Shown here: piece after piece, positions 1 to 7,942 of the stretch
Position numbering within the stretch: the first letter of the stretch is position 1
How the letters are laid out: each line of letters opens with the position of its first letter
Source: Herminiimonas sp.
GTDB lineage: Bacteria > Pseudomonadota > Gammaproteobacteria > Burkholderiales > Burkholderiaceae_D
Length of the DNA: 38,431 bases
Assembly (NCBI GenBank): GCA_028292315.1
Contig: JAQGMO010000301.1
Location: 1-38,431 of the forward strand
Direction: 5' to 3'
Position numbers and translations under genes: made by a program
The notes under the pieces: generated by a model
What the model saw: the letters and a program-made list of their open reading frames with translations, nothing else
What the model was told of the DNA's origin: nothing
The model's database searches: none

Positions 1-914
1 CTGCACGGCGCGTCGACCAGCACACGATCGATCTTGCCAGCCAGACGTTTGATCTTGGCGTCGTTCTCATGCGCGATCTGCACTGGATGAACATTCGACA
101 ACCCGCTCCTGGCAAGGCGCGGCTTTAATTTTGCCAGCCTTTTATCCGATACATCGAATGCATAAAGCCGGCCCGTGTTGCGCATGATCGCCCCGATCGC
201 TAGCGTCTTCCCGCCCGCCCCGGCACAAAAATCGACGACCATTTCGCCGCGCTTCGCACCGACGATCTGCGACAGCACCTGGCTTCCTTCATCCTGCACC
301 TCGATCGAGCCGTTTTTGAACAGCGGCAGATTTTGCAGGGCCGGTTTTTTCTGGACCCGCAGTGCCAGCGGCGCATAAGGAGTGGGCTCGCATACGACAG
401 GCGCCGCCGCCAGTGCCGCGATGACTTCTTCACGCCCCGCCTTGATCGAATTCACGCGCAGGTCGAGCGGCGCCGGCGTATTCAGCGCTTCGGCCAGCCG
501 CAGGGTTTCTTCCTCGCCGACGCGGCCTACCAGCTTGTCGTACAGCCATTGCGGCAGGTTGGCACGCAACGAAGCCGGCAAGGCGTTGCGATCAATCTGC
601 ATTACACGCGTAAGCCATTCGGTTTCCATTTCCGACAATCCACCAAGCGCATCCACGCCGACTGCATCGGCCAGGCCGAGTAGCGTCACGCGGCGCATGG
701 TGGCCCCGGCGCCGGATTCGGCGAAACTGGTGTAGACGGCCTTATTGCGCAATAAGCCATATACTGCTTCGGCAATCACGCCGCGCTCGCGTAAACCAAG
801 CTTGGGATGCTCGCGAAAATAACGTGACAAGGTGCCATCGGCCGGACCGGTAAAGCGCAGTATCTCGCGCAGCACTTCTTCAGTATGGGTAATGATTGCG
901 GGTGGCAATCTCAT
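1..914 (-). CDS. RsmB/NOP-family rRNA (cytosine-5) methyltransferase, partial (3' end outside window)
   Basis: S-adenosylmethionine-dependent enzyme expected to methylate a cytosine in rRNA. The reading frame is open from an ATG at 914 (with AAGGA just upstream) to the left edge, so about 304 N-terminal residues are visible and the stop is missing. Residues near 225-235 carry the SAM-binding loop DFCAGAGGKT. A later FDVSDKRL segment fits the next SAM-contact motif, and the last visible residues are VDAPC, the family motif IV with a catalytic-site cysteine. The N-terminal part is shorter than in E. coli RsmB, so the exact member (RsmB versus another NOP2-like enzyme) is not settled. It lies 35 bp downstream of purN on the same strand and may be co-transcribed with it. 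Confidence 0.9.
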   Translation of the reverse strand, partial: MRLPPAIITHTEEVLREILRFTGPADGTLSRYFREHPKLGLRERGVIAEAVYGLLRNKAVYTSFAESGAGATMRRVTLLGLADAVGVDALGGLSEMETEWLTRVMQIDRNALPASLRANLPQWLYDKLVGRVGEEETLRLAEALNTPAPLDLRVNSIKAGREEVIAALAAAPVVCEPTPYAPLALRVQKKPALQNLPLFKNGSIEVQDEGSQVLSQIVGAKRGEMVVDFCAGAGGKTLAIGAIMRNTGRLYAFDVSDKRLAKLKPRLARSGLSNVHPVQIAHENDAKIKRLAGKIDRVLVDAPC

Positions 915-949
915 GCGGATTCCTTCAAAAAATAGTCAGACAAGCGGGT

Positions 950-1555
950 TCATGCAGCCACCTGCACCCGGCCATTGTCAATCGTGAGTTTATCTTCGAT
1001 AAACCAGCGCACCGCGCGCGGGAAAATAATATGTTCCTGATCCAGCACACGTTCAGCCAGCGACGCTTCCGTATCGCTCGCCAGCACCGGGACGGCCGCC
1101 TGTTCAACAATCGGGCCATGGTCAAGATCGGCGGTAACGAAGTGCACGGTGGCGCCGTGCAGCCGGACTCCCGCGGCAAGTGCCTGCGCATGGGTGCGCA
1201 GTCCGGGAAAACTCGGCAGCAGTGAAGGATGGATGTTTAACATCCGACCCGCAAAATGCTCCACGAATGGCGCGGTCAAAATACGCAGGAAACCGGCCAG
1301 TACCAGCAGGTCAGGCGCATACCGGTCAATTGCCCGCTGTAGCGCGTTGTCGAATTGATCGCGTGCCGGATAGAGTTTACTTGGCACCACCTCGGTCGGA
1401 ATACCGTGTGCGGCTGCGAAGTGCAAGCCTTCGGCATCGGGACGATTACTGATCACTGCTGCAATTGTGGCCGGCCATCGCTCGCGCTGTGCGGCCCGGA
1501 CAATTGCCTCCATGTTACTGCCTCGGCCGGAAATCAATATAACAATGCGTTTCAT
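950..1555 (-). CDS. purN: Phosphoribosylglycinamide formyltransferase (GART)
   Basis: Transfers a formyl group from 10-formyltetrahydrofolate to GAR, the third step of purine synthesis, in the cytoplasm. The 201-residue product has the usual length. It begins MKRIVILISGRGSN, with the phosphate-binding GRGSN loop, and contains the formyl-folate site segment NIHPSLLPSFPG with the conserved Asn-His pair, followed by GATVHFV and the D-x-G segment DLDHGP. The frame extends upstream to 1627, but those 24 extra residues do not resemble the family, so the ATG at 1555 is preferred. The next gene downstream is the rRNA methyltransferase. Confidence 0.96.
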   Translation of the reverse strand: MKRIVILISGRGSNMEAIVRAAQRERWPATIAAVISNRPDAEGLHFAAAHGIPTEVVPSKLYPARDQFDNALQRAIDRYAPDLLVLAGFLRILTAPFVEHFAGRMLNIHPSLLPSFPGLRTHAQALAAGVRLHGATVHFVTADLDHGPIVEQAAVPVLASDTEASLAERVLDQEHIIFPRAVRWFIEDKLTIDNGRVQVAA

Positions 1556-1647
1556 GGCGCGCATTGTACCGTACCCCATGCGTGTTACCGGCAAGCTTAA
1601 CAGGAACCAGCTGAAAAGAAGCTGCACGAGCCAGCGTTCGGACGGCC

Positions 1648-2112
1648 TTATTGAAAGGAGTAAAACACCCGAAAAGCCACTTTTTTATCCGCCCAGAAAT
1701 CGGTGGCGTCGCGAAATACGTCGAGCAGTGTTTCGCGTGCTTCCCTATCGAATTTCTGGGTGTTGGGTAATTGCTCGAGAACGACAAGAAAGCCGGGTTG
1801 CTTGCCGGATTTGTAAACAAGACTGGTCAGGCAGTCGTAAAGCGCATCAAAATTCTTGCCGAAATGCCGGGGAAAATGAAAGGCTTCCGCAATAACCCCC
1901 AAAACTTGTTGCTTCGTTATCGCATGCTCGCAGTGAGCATATAGAAAATGCTGGCCCAGGCGTGCCGCTTCAGCCTGCAAATCCGTAACGCGGAAAGCGC
2001 GTATCGATTGCACTACGTTGGAAGGCACGGTATTGAACAAACTCATCTCTCCCGACGCAAGCGCGGTGTCTTGTGGCCTGTCGGGTACTGGAGGAAGGTT
2101 ATAGATATTCAC
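1648..2112 (-). CDS. Barstar-family ribonuclease inhibitor
   Basis: Predicted cytoplasmic inhibitor that binds and blocks the ribonuclease encoded directly upstream. The 154-residue protein has a barstar-like core at about residues 75-150. Its segment HFGKNFDALYDCLT corresponds to the inhibitory helix of barstar (consensus YGxNxDALWDxL), with the acidic residues kept. There is an N-terminal extension of about 35 residues compared with classical barstar (about 90 aa). The start is a GTG at 2112, only three bases after the stop of the ribonuclease gene, which suggests translational coupling. A second possible start is the ATG at 2046, preceded very closely by GGGAGAG. The identity is strong; the partner assignment rests on adjacency and is an inference. 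Confidence 0.88.
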   Translation of the reverse strand: MNIYNLPPVPDRPQDTALASGEMSLFNTVPSNVVQSIRAFRVTDLQAEAARLGQHFLYAHCEHAITKQQVLGVIAEAFHFPRHFGKNFDALYDCLTSLVYKSGKQPGFLVVLEQLPNTQKFDREARETLLDVFRDATDFWADKKVAFRVFYSFQ

Positions 2113-2115
2113 TTC

Positions 2116-2490
2116 TCACTCGTTGATTCGCTTGAAACTCGCATAATGGTCGTCCGTATAAAAAAATTCACGCGGGGCGGCCAGTTCGCCTCCGGTAACG
2201 ATCCGGCGTGCACCACGATGGCGGACCCAAGGGGTTTTAACGGTGAATTCACGATAATACCCGCGCTTTTGTGTTGGTAAAAGACCCTCATAATTACCAA
2301 ATACCGCTCCATCCTTCGAATAAGGGAATGGACCGCCGCGCTTGATTAATAGTAATGTTTGCTGCGCTTCACCAGGTAAACCGGCGGCGCTGATTGTCTC
2401 CAGCCCCGGCGCGTTTCTGGCATTGACATTACCAATAAATAACAATCCGGCAAAAATGAGTAAACAGTGTTTTAAAAACTGCGTAATCAA
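2116..2490 (-). CDS. Secreted guanyl-specific ribonuclease (barnase/RNase Sa-type)
   Basis: Small exported endoribonuclease expected to cleave RNA after guanosine. The 124-residue precursor has a signal peptide (hydrophobic stretch about residues 6-20, ending NVNARN). The mature part aligns with Streptomyces RNase Sa: Glu81 matches the catalytic Glu54, Arg92 and Arg96 match Arg65 and Arg69 in the RGxRR motif, and His115 in DDHY matches the catalytic His85. The usual TPG turn before the arginines reads TPW. The start is a TTG at 2490 with GAGGAA seven bases upstream; an ATG further up runs straight into a stop. The barstar gene follows after three bases. Toxin and inhibitor in this order match the barnase-barstar logic, but a role in competition versus RNA scavenging cannot be read from the sequence. 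Confidence 0.9.
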   Translation of the reverse strand: MITQFLKHCLLIFAGLLFIGNVNARNAPGLETISAAGLPGEAQQTLLLIKRGGPFPYSKDGAVFGNYEGLLPTQKRGYYREFTVKTPWVRHRGARRIVTGGELAAPREFFYTDDHYASFKRINE

Positions 2491-2726
2491 TCTATTTCCT
2501 CATTATTCTGTTGTTGCAAATAACATAATTCTCTGGCAAACCCCATACCATAGGGTAACGTGTTGCAGGTTCTGAATCAACATCAATCCGACCGGCTCAC
2601 TGCCTCTAATAATACAAATTGTTTCAATTTTCCTGCCGCATTCAGAGATCGTCTGTCTTCGATTTCGTCGCTCCGGCGTGTAATATAAAACCATGCGTAA
2701 TACCAGATCTTCGATACTGGAGATAC

Positions 2727-3116
2727 ATGATGAAGAAAGCGTTGACCTTATCGGCCGCCGTGCTGGCCGCAGTGATCCTCATGGTGGCGGCACCGCTTGC
2801 AGCGGCTCATGACCGGGGCCGGGTCAACTGGTCTGTCAACATTGGCGTAGCGCCTCCGCCTCATGTGATGTATGGCCCGCCGCCCGTGGTTTATGTCCCG
2901 CCCCGACCGGTATTTGTTCAGCCTGCTCCACCTGTTCAATATGGCAGCACTTATTATTATCAGCCTGGCAGCACTTATTATTATCAGCCTGGAAGCACTT
3001 ATTATTATCAGCCGGGATATCAGGCGTACTATCCGGACCACGGCCGCCGATTCCACCATTTTGACCACCGGAACCCGCATCATTACCGGCATGATGGCCG
3101 GCAGTACCGTCGTTAG
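2727..3116 (+). CDS. Exported Tyr/Pro/His-rich repeat protein, unknown function
   Basis: I do not recognise a specific function. The product has 129 residues, starting at tandem ATGs (2727/2730) preceded by CTGGAGA. Residues 1-28 form a clear Sec signal peptide (MMKKALTL, then an alanine/leucine core ending AAAHD). The mature part has a proline-rich section with many PPPxVxYxPP-type turns, then three tandem copies of the octapeptide STYYYQPG (about residues 73-96), and ends in a His/Arg-rich tail (repeated HH, DHR, RR). Such proteins are usually periplasmic or surface-associated, but this is general inference. It converges with the patatin gene, leaving only five bases between the two stop codons. 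The longer in-frame start at 2619 would bury the signal peptide and is rejected. Confidence 0.75.
   Translation: MMKKALTLSAAVLAAVILMVAAPLAAAHDRGRVNWSVNIGVAPPPHVMYGPPPVVYVPPRPVFVQPAPPVQYGSTYYYQPGSTYYYQPGSTYYYQPGYQAYYPDHGRRFHHFDHRNPHHYRHDGRQYRR
2943..3014 (+). repeat. Three tandem 24-bp coding repeats (STYYYQPG)
   Basis: Three head-to-tail 24-bp units begin at 2943, 2967 and 2991. They are nearly identical at the DNA level, differing at only a few positions such as GGC to GGA at the first codon of unit 3. They keep frame and encode an octapeptide repeat. Near identity of the DNA suggests recent expansion or slippage. Confidence 0.95.
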
Positions 3117-3121
3117 CCGCC

Positions 3122-4312
3122 TCATATCCCCAATGTCAGCTGCGGCGCTGCAAAGAACGCCAGTACATCGTCGCGTCGCGCCAGCGTATCGGCACGTCCC
3201 AGCCGGATCAGTTCACAGGTAAAACTCGATTCAAACAAGAGGTACGAGGCGAGCGCGGAACCACGCGTTTCGGTGGCGCCTATGCCCCCCAGCAGGGTTC
3301 GCACCGGGCGCGGCAAGCTGCCTATATGCCGCGCGGCGATGTCATCCAAGCGCTCGGACGGCGAAATTATCAGCATCTCGACAGGCCGCAGCCTGGTGGC
3401 GGCAAGCTGTTCCGGGTTCAATAGCGACACGGTTTGATTGACGCGCATGAGCCGCTCGATATCGACTGCCAGGCTATCGAGAAATATGCTCGACATTGCA
3501 TGGCCGGCGATCTCGGCGAGACTGGGATACGCCGCGAATTCAGGGACATCCTCGGGCGGCTCGGCAAGCCGCCCGACGCCGACCACCAGCACCTTGCGCG
3601 CGCCGAGATGGATGGCAGGGGAGATTGGCGCCAACTGGCGCATCGAACCGTCGCCAAAATACTGACGCGTTCCTTCGCAATAAATCGGCGCTGCCGGAAA
3701 GACCAGCGGAATCGCCGAGGATGCCAGCAAGTGTTCGACGCCAATCTGGCTCTTTACCGAAAACCGCTGCTTGCGTTTCCATGCGTCGATATCCGAATTG
3801 GTTTGATAAAACGTGATGTGATGTCCGGCCGTGTAGGACGATGCCGTGACCGCCAGCGCGTGAAGCACGCCGCTGGTCAATGCGTTATCGAGACGCGGCA
3901 GGTCGAGCAGGCGATGCAGAAGTGTCACCAGCGGCGTGTTGTCAAGCAGGGAGGCGGGAGGATTGGCGCGCCACTTCCGCAAAAGCCAGCCAAACGACAA
4001 TAACGACAACCAGCGCGCTCCGGAACGGAGCACGCCGAGTGAATCGGCGCGATATACCTGGTCGGCTGTGAAATTTTCCCAGACCTGCGAAATCCTTTGC
4101 ATGCCCTCCGCGAAATCATCGGCACGGCAAGCCAGTGCCGTGGCGTTGATGGCGCCGGCCGAGGTGCCGCAAATAATATCAAACGGACAGCGCTCAGGCG
4201 CCCAGCCGGCTTCCCGTAAAATCATGGCCACCGCTTGCAAAACGCCGACCTGGTACGCGGCGCGGGCGCCACCGCCACTGAGGATCAGTCCGACTTTCGT
4301 TTCGCTTCCCAT
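3122..4312 (-). CDS. Patatin-like phospholipase family protein
   Basis: Predicted serine hydrolase acting on lipids. Of its 396 residues, the first 225 form the patatin core: the oxyanion-hole glycine-rich motif GGGARAAYQVG at residues 13-23, the nucleophile elbow GTSAG with Ser51, and the catalytic aspartate in DGS at residue 221 (usual motif DGG/A). No signal peptide is apparent at the N-terminus, which starts directly with MGSETKVGLILSGGG, so a cytoplasmic or type-III-like route is more likely than Sec export. The C-terminal 170 residues are less conserved and include a segment on MSSIFLDSLAVDIERL typical of bacterial patatins. It is the last of three minus-strand genes (dehydrogenase, gamma-glutamyltransferase, patatin), 69 bp after ggt. 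The substrate is unknown. Confidence 0.9.
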   Translation of the reverse strand: MGSETKVGLILSGGGARAAYQVGVLQAVAMILREAGWAPERCPFDIICGTSAGAINATALACRADDFAEGMQRISQVWENFTADQVYRADSLGVLRSGARWLSLLSFGWLLRKWRANPPASLLDNTPLVTLLHRLLDLPRLDNALTSGVLHALAVTASSYTAGHHITFYQTNSDIDAWKRKQRFSVKSQIGVEHLLASSAIPLVFPAAPIYCEGTRQYFGDGSMRQLAPISPAIHLGARKVLVVGVGRLAEPPEDVPEFAAYPSLAEIAGHAMSSIFLDSLAVDIERLMRVNQTVSLLNPEQLAATRLRPVEMLIISPSERLDDIAARHIGSLPRPVRTLLGGIGATETRGSALASYLLFESSFTCELIRLGRADTLARRDDVLAFFAAPQLTLGI

Positions 4313-4381
4313 GTACTTAGAGTAACATTCAGTTAATACTCATGGCAAACTATATGTAATAAAAAAGAGCGGCGTGGTGTC

Positions 4382-6202
4382 TCAGTCGCCCTTCGCCACA
4401 CCCTCGCGGCGCGGGTCGGCGCCGCCAAACCAGACCGGCCCGCCGGCCGATTGCATGCGCATGATTCCTTGCACGCCTGACGTGTGCTCCATCAGCCTGA
4501 CAGTGTGTCCCCTAGCCCGAAGCTGCTCGACCAGTATATTGGAGACCCGCCCCTGTTCGAGTTCGGTCGGACCGTTTCGGCTGCCGAAGTTGGGCAGATT
4601 GATCGCCTGCTGCAGATTCAGCTCCCAGTCCAGCACGCCTACCAGCACTTTCGCGACATAGTTGATAATGGCATGACCGCCCGGCGCGCCCAGCGTCATC
4701 ACCAGGTTGGTGGTGCCCTTTTCAAATACCAGGGTCGGCGCCATTGAACTGCGCGGACGCTTGCCGCCTTGCACGCGATTCGCAACCGGGCCATCCGCGT
4801 CGAGCGCCGTGAAAGAAAAATCGGTCAACTGGTTATTCAGCAGGAATCCGCGCACCATCTGGCGCGAGCCGAACGCATCTTCTATGGTAGTCGTCATCGA
4901 TATCGCATGGCCGTCGGCATCGACAACGGAGATGTGCGATGTCGATGGAAACTCCGGTGCGTTGCCGCTTCCCCACGCAAGCTCCAAGGAGGGCGGCGTG
5001 CCGGCCTTCGCGACGCCCATTGCCGTTTCGGTGATCAGTGCCGCGCGCTCCGCCAAGTATTTTTTATCGAGCAGCGGCTTCACGCTATTGCCCGGCAGCG
5101 GTACAAAATCGGGATCCGCCACGTAACGGTTACGATCGGCGTAAGCCAGCCGGCCTGCCTCCGAAAAAACATGGACGGCTGTCGCATTCAACGCGCCATT
5201 GACCGGCGCGTAGGGCCGGATATCCCTGCTCTCGAGCATCGACAGCATCTGTGCTATAGCAATACCGCCGGAAGATGGCGGCGGCATGCCGCACACTGTC
5301 CAGGATTTATAGTCGGAGCAAACCGGTTCGCGCATTTTTGCCTGGTATGCGCCGATATCGGCCGCGCTCAACAGGCCGGGATTGGACGCATGATTTTTCA
5401 CTTTGGCTTCAATATCGCGCGCGATCTGTCCACGATAAAAAACATCGGCGCCGCCAACGGCTATTTCACGTAGTACGCCGGCCAGCTCCGGGTTTTTCAA
5501 CACATGCCCGGCTGGCCATGGCTTGCCGTCCCGGTCGAAAAAATAAGCGGCGGCAACCGGGTCGGATTTCAGATAGCGGTCATTTCCGATTAGCGCGGCG
5601 AGGCGCGGGCTGACTACGAAGCCCTGCTCCGCAAGCTTGATTGCCGGCGTGAAAAGACTGGCCCATGGCAGCTTGCCGTACTGGCTGTGCGCCAGTGCAA
5701 GCATCCGCAATACGCCCGGCGCGCCGACTGAACGGCCGCCGACCAGACCTTCGTAATAGGGAAGCGTGCTTCCGCCGGCGCCCTGGAACAGCGATTCGGT
5801 GGCGCTAGCCGGCGCTGTCTCGCGACCATCGAATGCCTTGACGGTGGCGCCGTCGAAGTGCATGAGAAACGCGCCGCCGCCGATCCCGGACGATTGCGGC
5901 TCGACCAGCGTCAACACCATCTGGACCGCAATCGCGGCGTCGACCGCGGAACCGCCGGCTCTCAGCATTTCATAGCCGGCGTCGGCAGCGAGCGGATTGG
6001 CGGCGCCGACCATGAACTTCCTGGCGATCCATCCCGGCTTCGCGGTGTAGCCGGTGCCAGCTTCCGGCGCCCGGAGCGCGTCTGATGGCGGGTTTAATAA
6101 CAGATTAAGGACCTGGCGCGCAGGGTCCGGGCTGGCCGCGCAACCGCCGAGTGCGGCTGCAGCGGCAACTGCGGCAATCAGGACTAGCTTCGATCTGAAC
6201 AT
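4382..6202 (-). CDS. ggt: Gamma-glutamyltransferase, lipoprotein form
   Basis: N-terminal-nucleophile hydrolase that cleaves gamma-glutamyl bonds of glutathione, acting in the periplasm. Starting at the ATG at 6202, the protein has 606 residues with a lipoprotein signal: a hydrophobic core then LGGC, whose cysteine would be lipidated. The autocleavage site lies in STSHISVVDADG: Thr at about residue 421 would become the new N-terminus and nucleophile of the small subunit, as in the TTH motif of E. coli GGT. The substrate-binding PSSGGI and LNNQLTDF segments are present. The frame extends to a GTG at 6265 directly after the dehydrogenase stop codon, but the extra 21 residues precede the signal peptide, so 6202 is preferred. 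It is likely co-transcribed with the upstream dehydrogenase. A lipobox instead of a plain signal peptide means membrane anchoring is likely. Confidence 0.93.
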   Translation of the reverse strand: MFRSKLVLIAAVAAAAALGGCAASPDPARQVLNLLLNPPSDALRAPEAGTGYTAKPGWIARKFMVGAANPLAADAGYEMLRAGGSAVDAAIAVQMVLTLVEPQSSGIGGGAFLMHFDGATVKAFDGRETAPASATESLFQGAGGSTLPYYEGLVGGRSVGAPGVLRMLALAHSQYGKLPWASLFTPAIKLAEQGFVVSPRLAALIGNDRYLKSDPVAAAYFFDRDGKPWPAGHVLKNPELAGVLREIAVGGADVFYRGQIARDIEAKVKNHASNPGLLSAADIGAYQAKMREPVCSDYKSWTVCGMPPPSSGGIAIAQMLSMLESRDIRPYAPVNGALNATAVHVFSEAGRLAYADRNRYVADPDFVPLPGNSVKPLLDKKYLAERAALITETAMGVAKAGTPPSLELAWGSGNAPEFPSTSHISVVDADGHAISMTTTIEDAFGSRQMVRGFLLNNQLTDFSFTALDADGPVANRVQGGKRPRSSMAPTLVFEKGTTNLVMTLGAPGGHAIINYVAKVLVGVLDWELNLQQAINLPNFGSRNGPTELEQGRVSNILVEQLRARGHTVRLMEHTSGVQGIMRMQSAGGPVWFGGADPRREGVAKGD

Positions 6203-6265
6203 GGCGGAACGCTTGAAAGGGAATGCGGGCACCGGCTTCGCCGGCCGGTTACACAATGGGCACAC

Positions 6266-7024
6266 TTACTTCGGCTGCATCCGGATCGCACCGTCCAGCC
6301 GGATCGTCTCGCCGTTGAGCATGACATTTTCGATAATCGCTTTTGCCAGGTGCGCATATTCTTCAGGCTTGCCGAGGCGCGGCGGGAACGGCACCATGCG
6401 GCCTAGCGCATCCCTCACCTCCTGATCCATGTTCAGCATCATGGGCGTCTCGAAGATGCCGGGCGCAATCGTCATTACCCGTATTCCGCTACGCGAGAGG
6501 TCGCGCGCCAGCGGCAATGTCAGGCCGACGATCGCAGCCTTGGAGGCCGCGTAAGCGGCCTGACCGATCTGGCCGTCGTAGGCGGCCACCGACGCCGTGT
6601 TGATGATGACGCCACGTTCGCCACTGTCATTGGCTTCCGTTTTCGACATTGCCTCCGCGGCCAGGCGCGCCATATTGAAAGTGCCGACGAGATTGATATT
6701 CACCGTGCGCTGAAATAGTTCGAGCGGATGCGCGCCATCCTTGCCCACTGTTTTCGCGGCAACCGCAATCCCTGCGCAGTTAATCAATCCGCGCAACGTC
6801 CCTAATGTAAGCGCGGCATCGATCACCGCCTTGCCATCGGATTCAGATGTGACATCGCATTGGACGAAAGTGCCGTTCAAATCAGTTGCCAGTTGCTTGC
6901 CGGCCTCAGCCTGCACATCTGCCAACACGACTTTGCCGCCCGCCTTGGATATCATGCGCGCCGTGGCGGCCCCCAATCCGGATGCGCCGCCGGTGACGAT
7001 GAATACGCTGTCCTGAATTTGCAT
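6266..7024 (-). CDS. Short-chain dehydrogenase, 3-hydroxyacyl-CoA dehydrogenase type II-like
   Basis: NAD(P)-dependent oxidoreductase of the SDR fold with 252 residues, the classical length. It shows the cofactor motif TGGASGLG at residues 11-18, the NCAG segment, and the catalytic Ser (NTASVAAYDG) and YAASK (Tyr-x-x-x-Lys) residues. The C-terminal pattern IAPGIFETPMM, followed by FPPRLGKPEEYAHL, is typical of the bacterial homologues of 17-beta-HSD10/3-hydroxyacyl-CoA dehydrogenase, which oxidise 3-hydroxyacyl-CoA in fatty-acid or branched amino-acid breakdown. The substrate assignment comes from family resemblance and is not proven. The start is supported by AAGGAAG upstream of the ATG. It heads the dehydrogenase-ggt-patatin run and diverges from the TRIC-family gene across a 186-bp gap. 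Confidence 0.88.
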   Translation of the reverse strand: MQIQDSVFIVTGGASGLGAATARMISKAGGKVVLADVQAEAGKQLATDLNGTFVQCDVTSESDGKAVIDAALTLGTLRGLINCAGIAVAAKTVGKDGAHPLELFQRTVNINLVGTFNMARLAAEAMSKTEANDSGERGVIINTASVAAYDGQIGQAAYAASKAAIVGLTLPLARDLSRSGIRVMTIAPGIFETPMMLNMDQEVRDALGRMVPFPPRLGKPEEYAHLAKAIIENVMLNGETIRLDGAIRMQPK

Positions 7025-7210
7025 CTGGCTTCCTTAAGCAAAGAATAATAAAACATGAACCATGCAGACCGCGTCTGCCAATAATTCGTTAACAGTTACA
7101 GTTCAATCAACAATTTGTTCAACGAACGTGCCAATTCTCACTCTGAAAATAATTGCCCTGTTAAGTTCTATACAATTTACCACCAACCTTTATTCTTGAT
7201 GTAATTAACA

Positions 7211-7843
7211 ATGGCAATTACTGTACAAGTCGATTTAAGCACCCTGCTGACCGCAATCGAAGCGTGCGGCATCGTGGCATTCGCCTGTTCCGGCTTCATC
7301 GAGGCGCACCGAAAAAACATGGACGTGGTCGGCGTATTCACCGTCGGCTTCATTACCGCCTTCGGCGGTGGAACATTGCGCGACCTGTTGCTGGACCAGC
7401 GGCCCCTGTTCTGGGTCGCACGTCAGGAGTACGCCGTGCTGGTGTTTGCAATGGCCATAATCATCACGCCATTCAACCGTTACCTGCGTTCCTCCGTTTC
7501 AGAAAAAATCATCATTTTCGCCGATGCGCTCGGGCTTGGATTATTCAGCGTGCTAGGCACGTCGATCGCAAAAGATGCGGGAATGCCGGTATTCGTGTGC
7601 GTGATGATGGGAGTGATTACCGGCATCTTCGGCGGGGTCCTGCGTGATGTGTTATGCAATGAGATTCCTCTGGTCTTGCGACGCGGGCATTTATATGCGA
7701 CCTGCTCGTTCGCGGGATGCTGGATTTATCTTTTGCTGAACTGGCTGAAGGCGCCCGAACCCGCCGCCGTTGGCGTTGGCATCGTGGTGACCTGCGTAAT
7801 CCGTCTGCTGTCCGTGCGATACAACCTGCGGCTGCCTGGCTGA
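7211..7843 (+). CDS. TRIC/UPF0126 family membrane protein (YadS/YicG-like)
   Basis: Integral inner-membrane protein of 210 residues with about seven hydrophobic segments. It consists of two related halves, each with the glycine-rich signature of the family: AFGGGTLRDLLL near residue 55 and GIFGGVLRDVLCNEIP near residue 138. The family is the bacterial counterpart of trimeric intracellular cation channels, and the members studied conduct monovalent cations; the physiological role in bacteria is not firmly known. The gene stands alone, divergent from the dehydrogenase and convergent with hppA. A ribosome binding site upstream of the ATG is weak. Confidence 0.88.
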   Translation: MAITVQVDLSTLLTAIEACGIVAFACSGFIEAHRKNMDVVGVFTVGFITAFGGGTLRDLLLDQRPLFWVARQEYAVLVFAMAIIITPFNRYLRSSVSEKIIIFADALGLGLFSVLGTSIAKDAGMPVFVCVMMGVITGIFGGVLRDVLCNEIPLVLRRGHLYATCSFAGCWIYLLLNWLKAPEPAAVGVGIVVTCVIRLLSVRYNLRLPG

Positions 7844-7854
7844 GCATCAGCGCC

Positions 7855-7889
7855 AAAAAAAAATGCCGCCGACCGGATGGCAAGCGGCA
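7855..7889 (-). terminator. Rho-independent terminator after hppA
   Basis: Read on the minus strand, a hairpin with arms TGCCGC (7884-7889) and GCGGCA (7864-7869) is followed by a run of nine T (7863-7855). It lies about 55 bp past the hppA stop. A second GC-rich hairpin (GCCCCG/CGGGGC with loop GGCA, 7902-7917) lies between the two but has no T-run. Confidence 0.85.
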
Positions 7890-7942
7890 CTTTCCTACCC
7901 TGCCCCGGGCACGGGGCCCGACGCAGGAGGCTGAACGCTACT

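Noticed and set aside
4769-5473. 234-codon open frame on the plus strand
   Set aside because: Antisense to ggt, which has all its catalytic motifs; no start signal and no family match.
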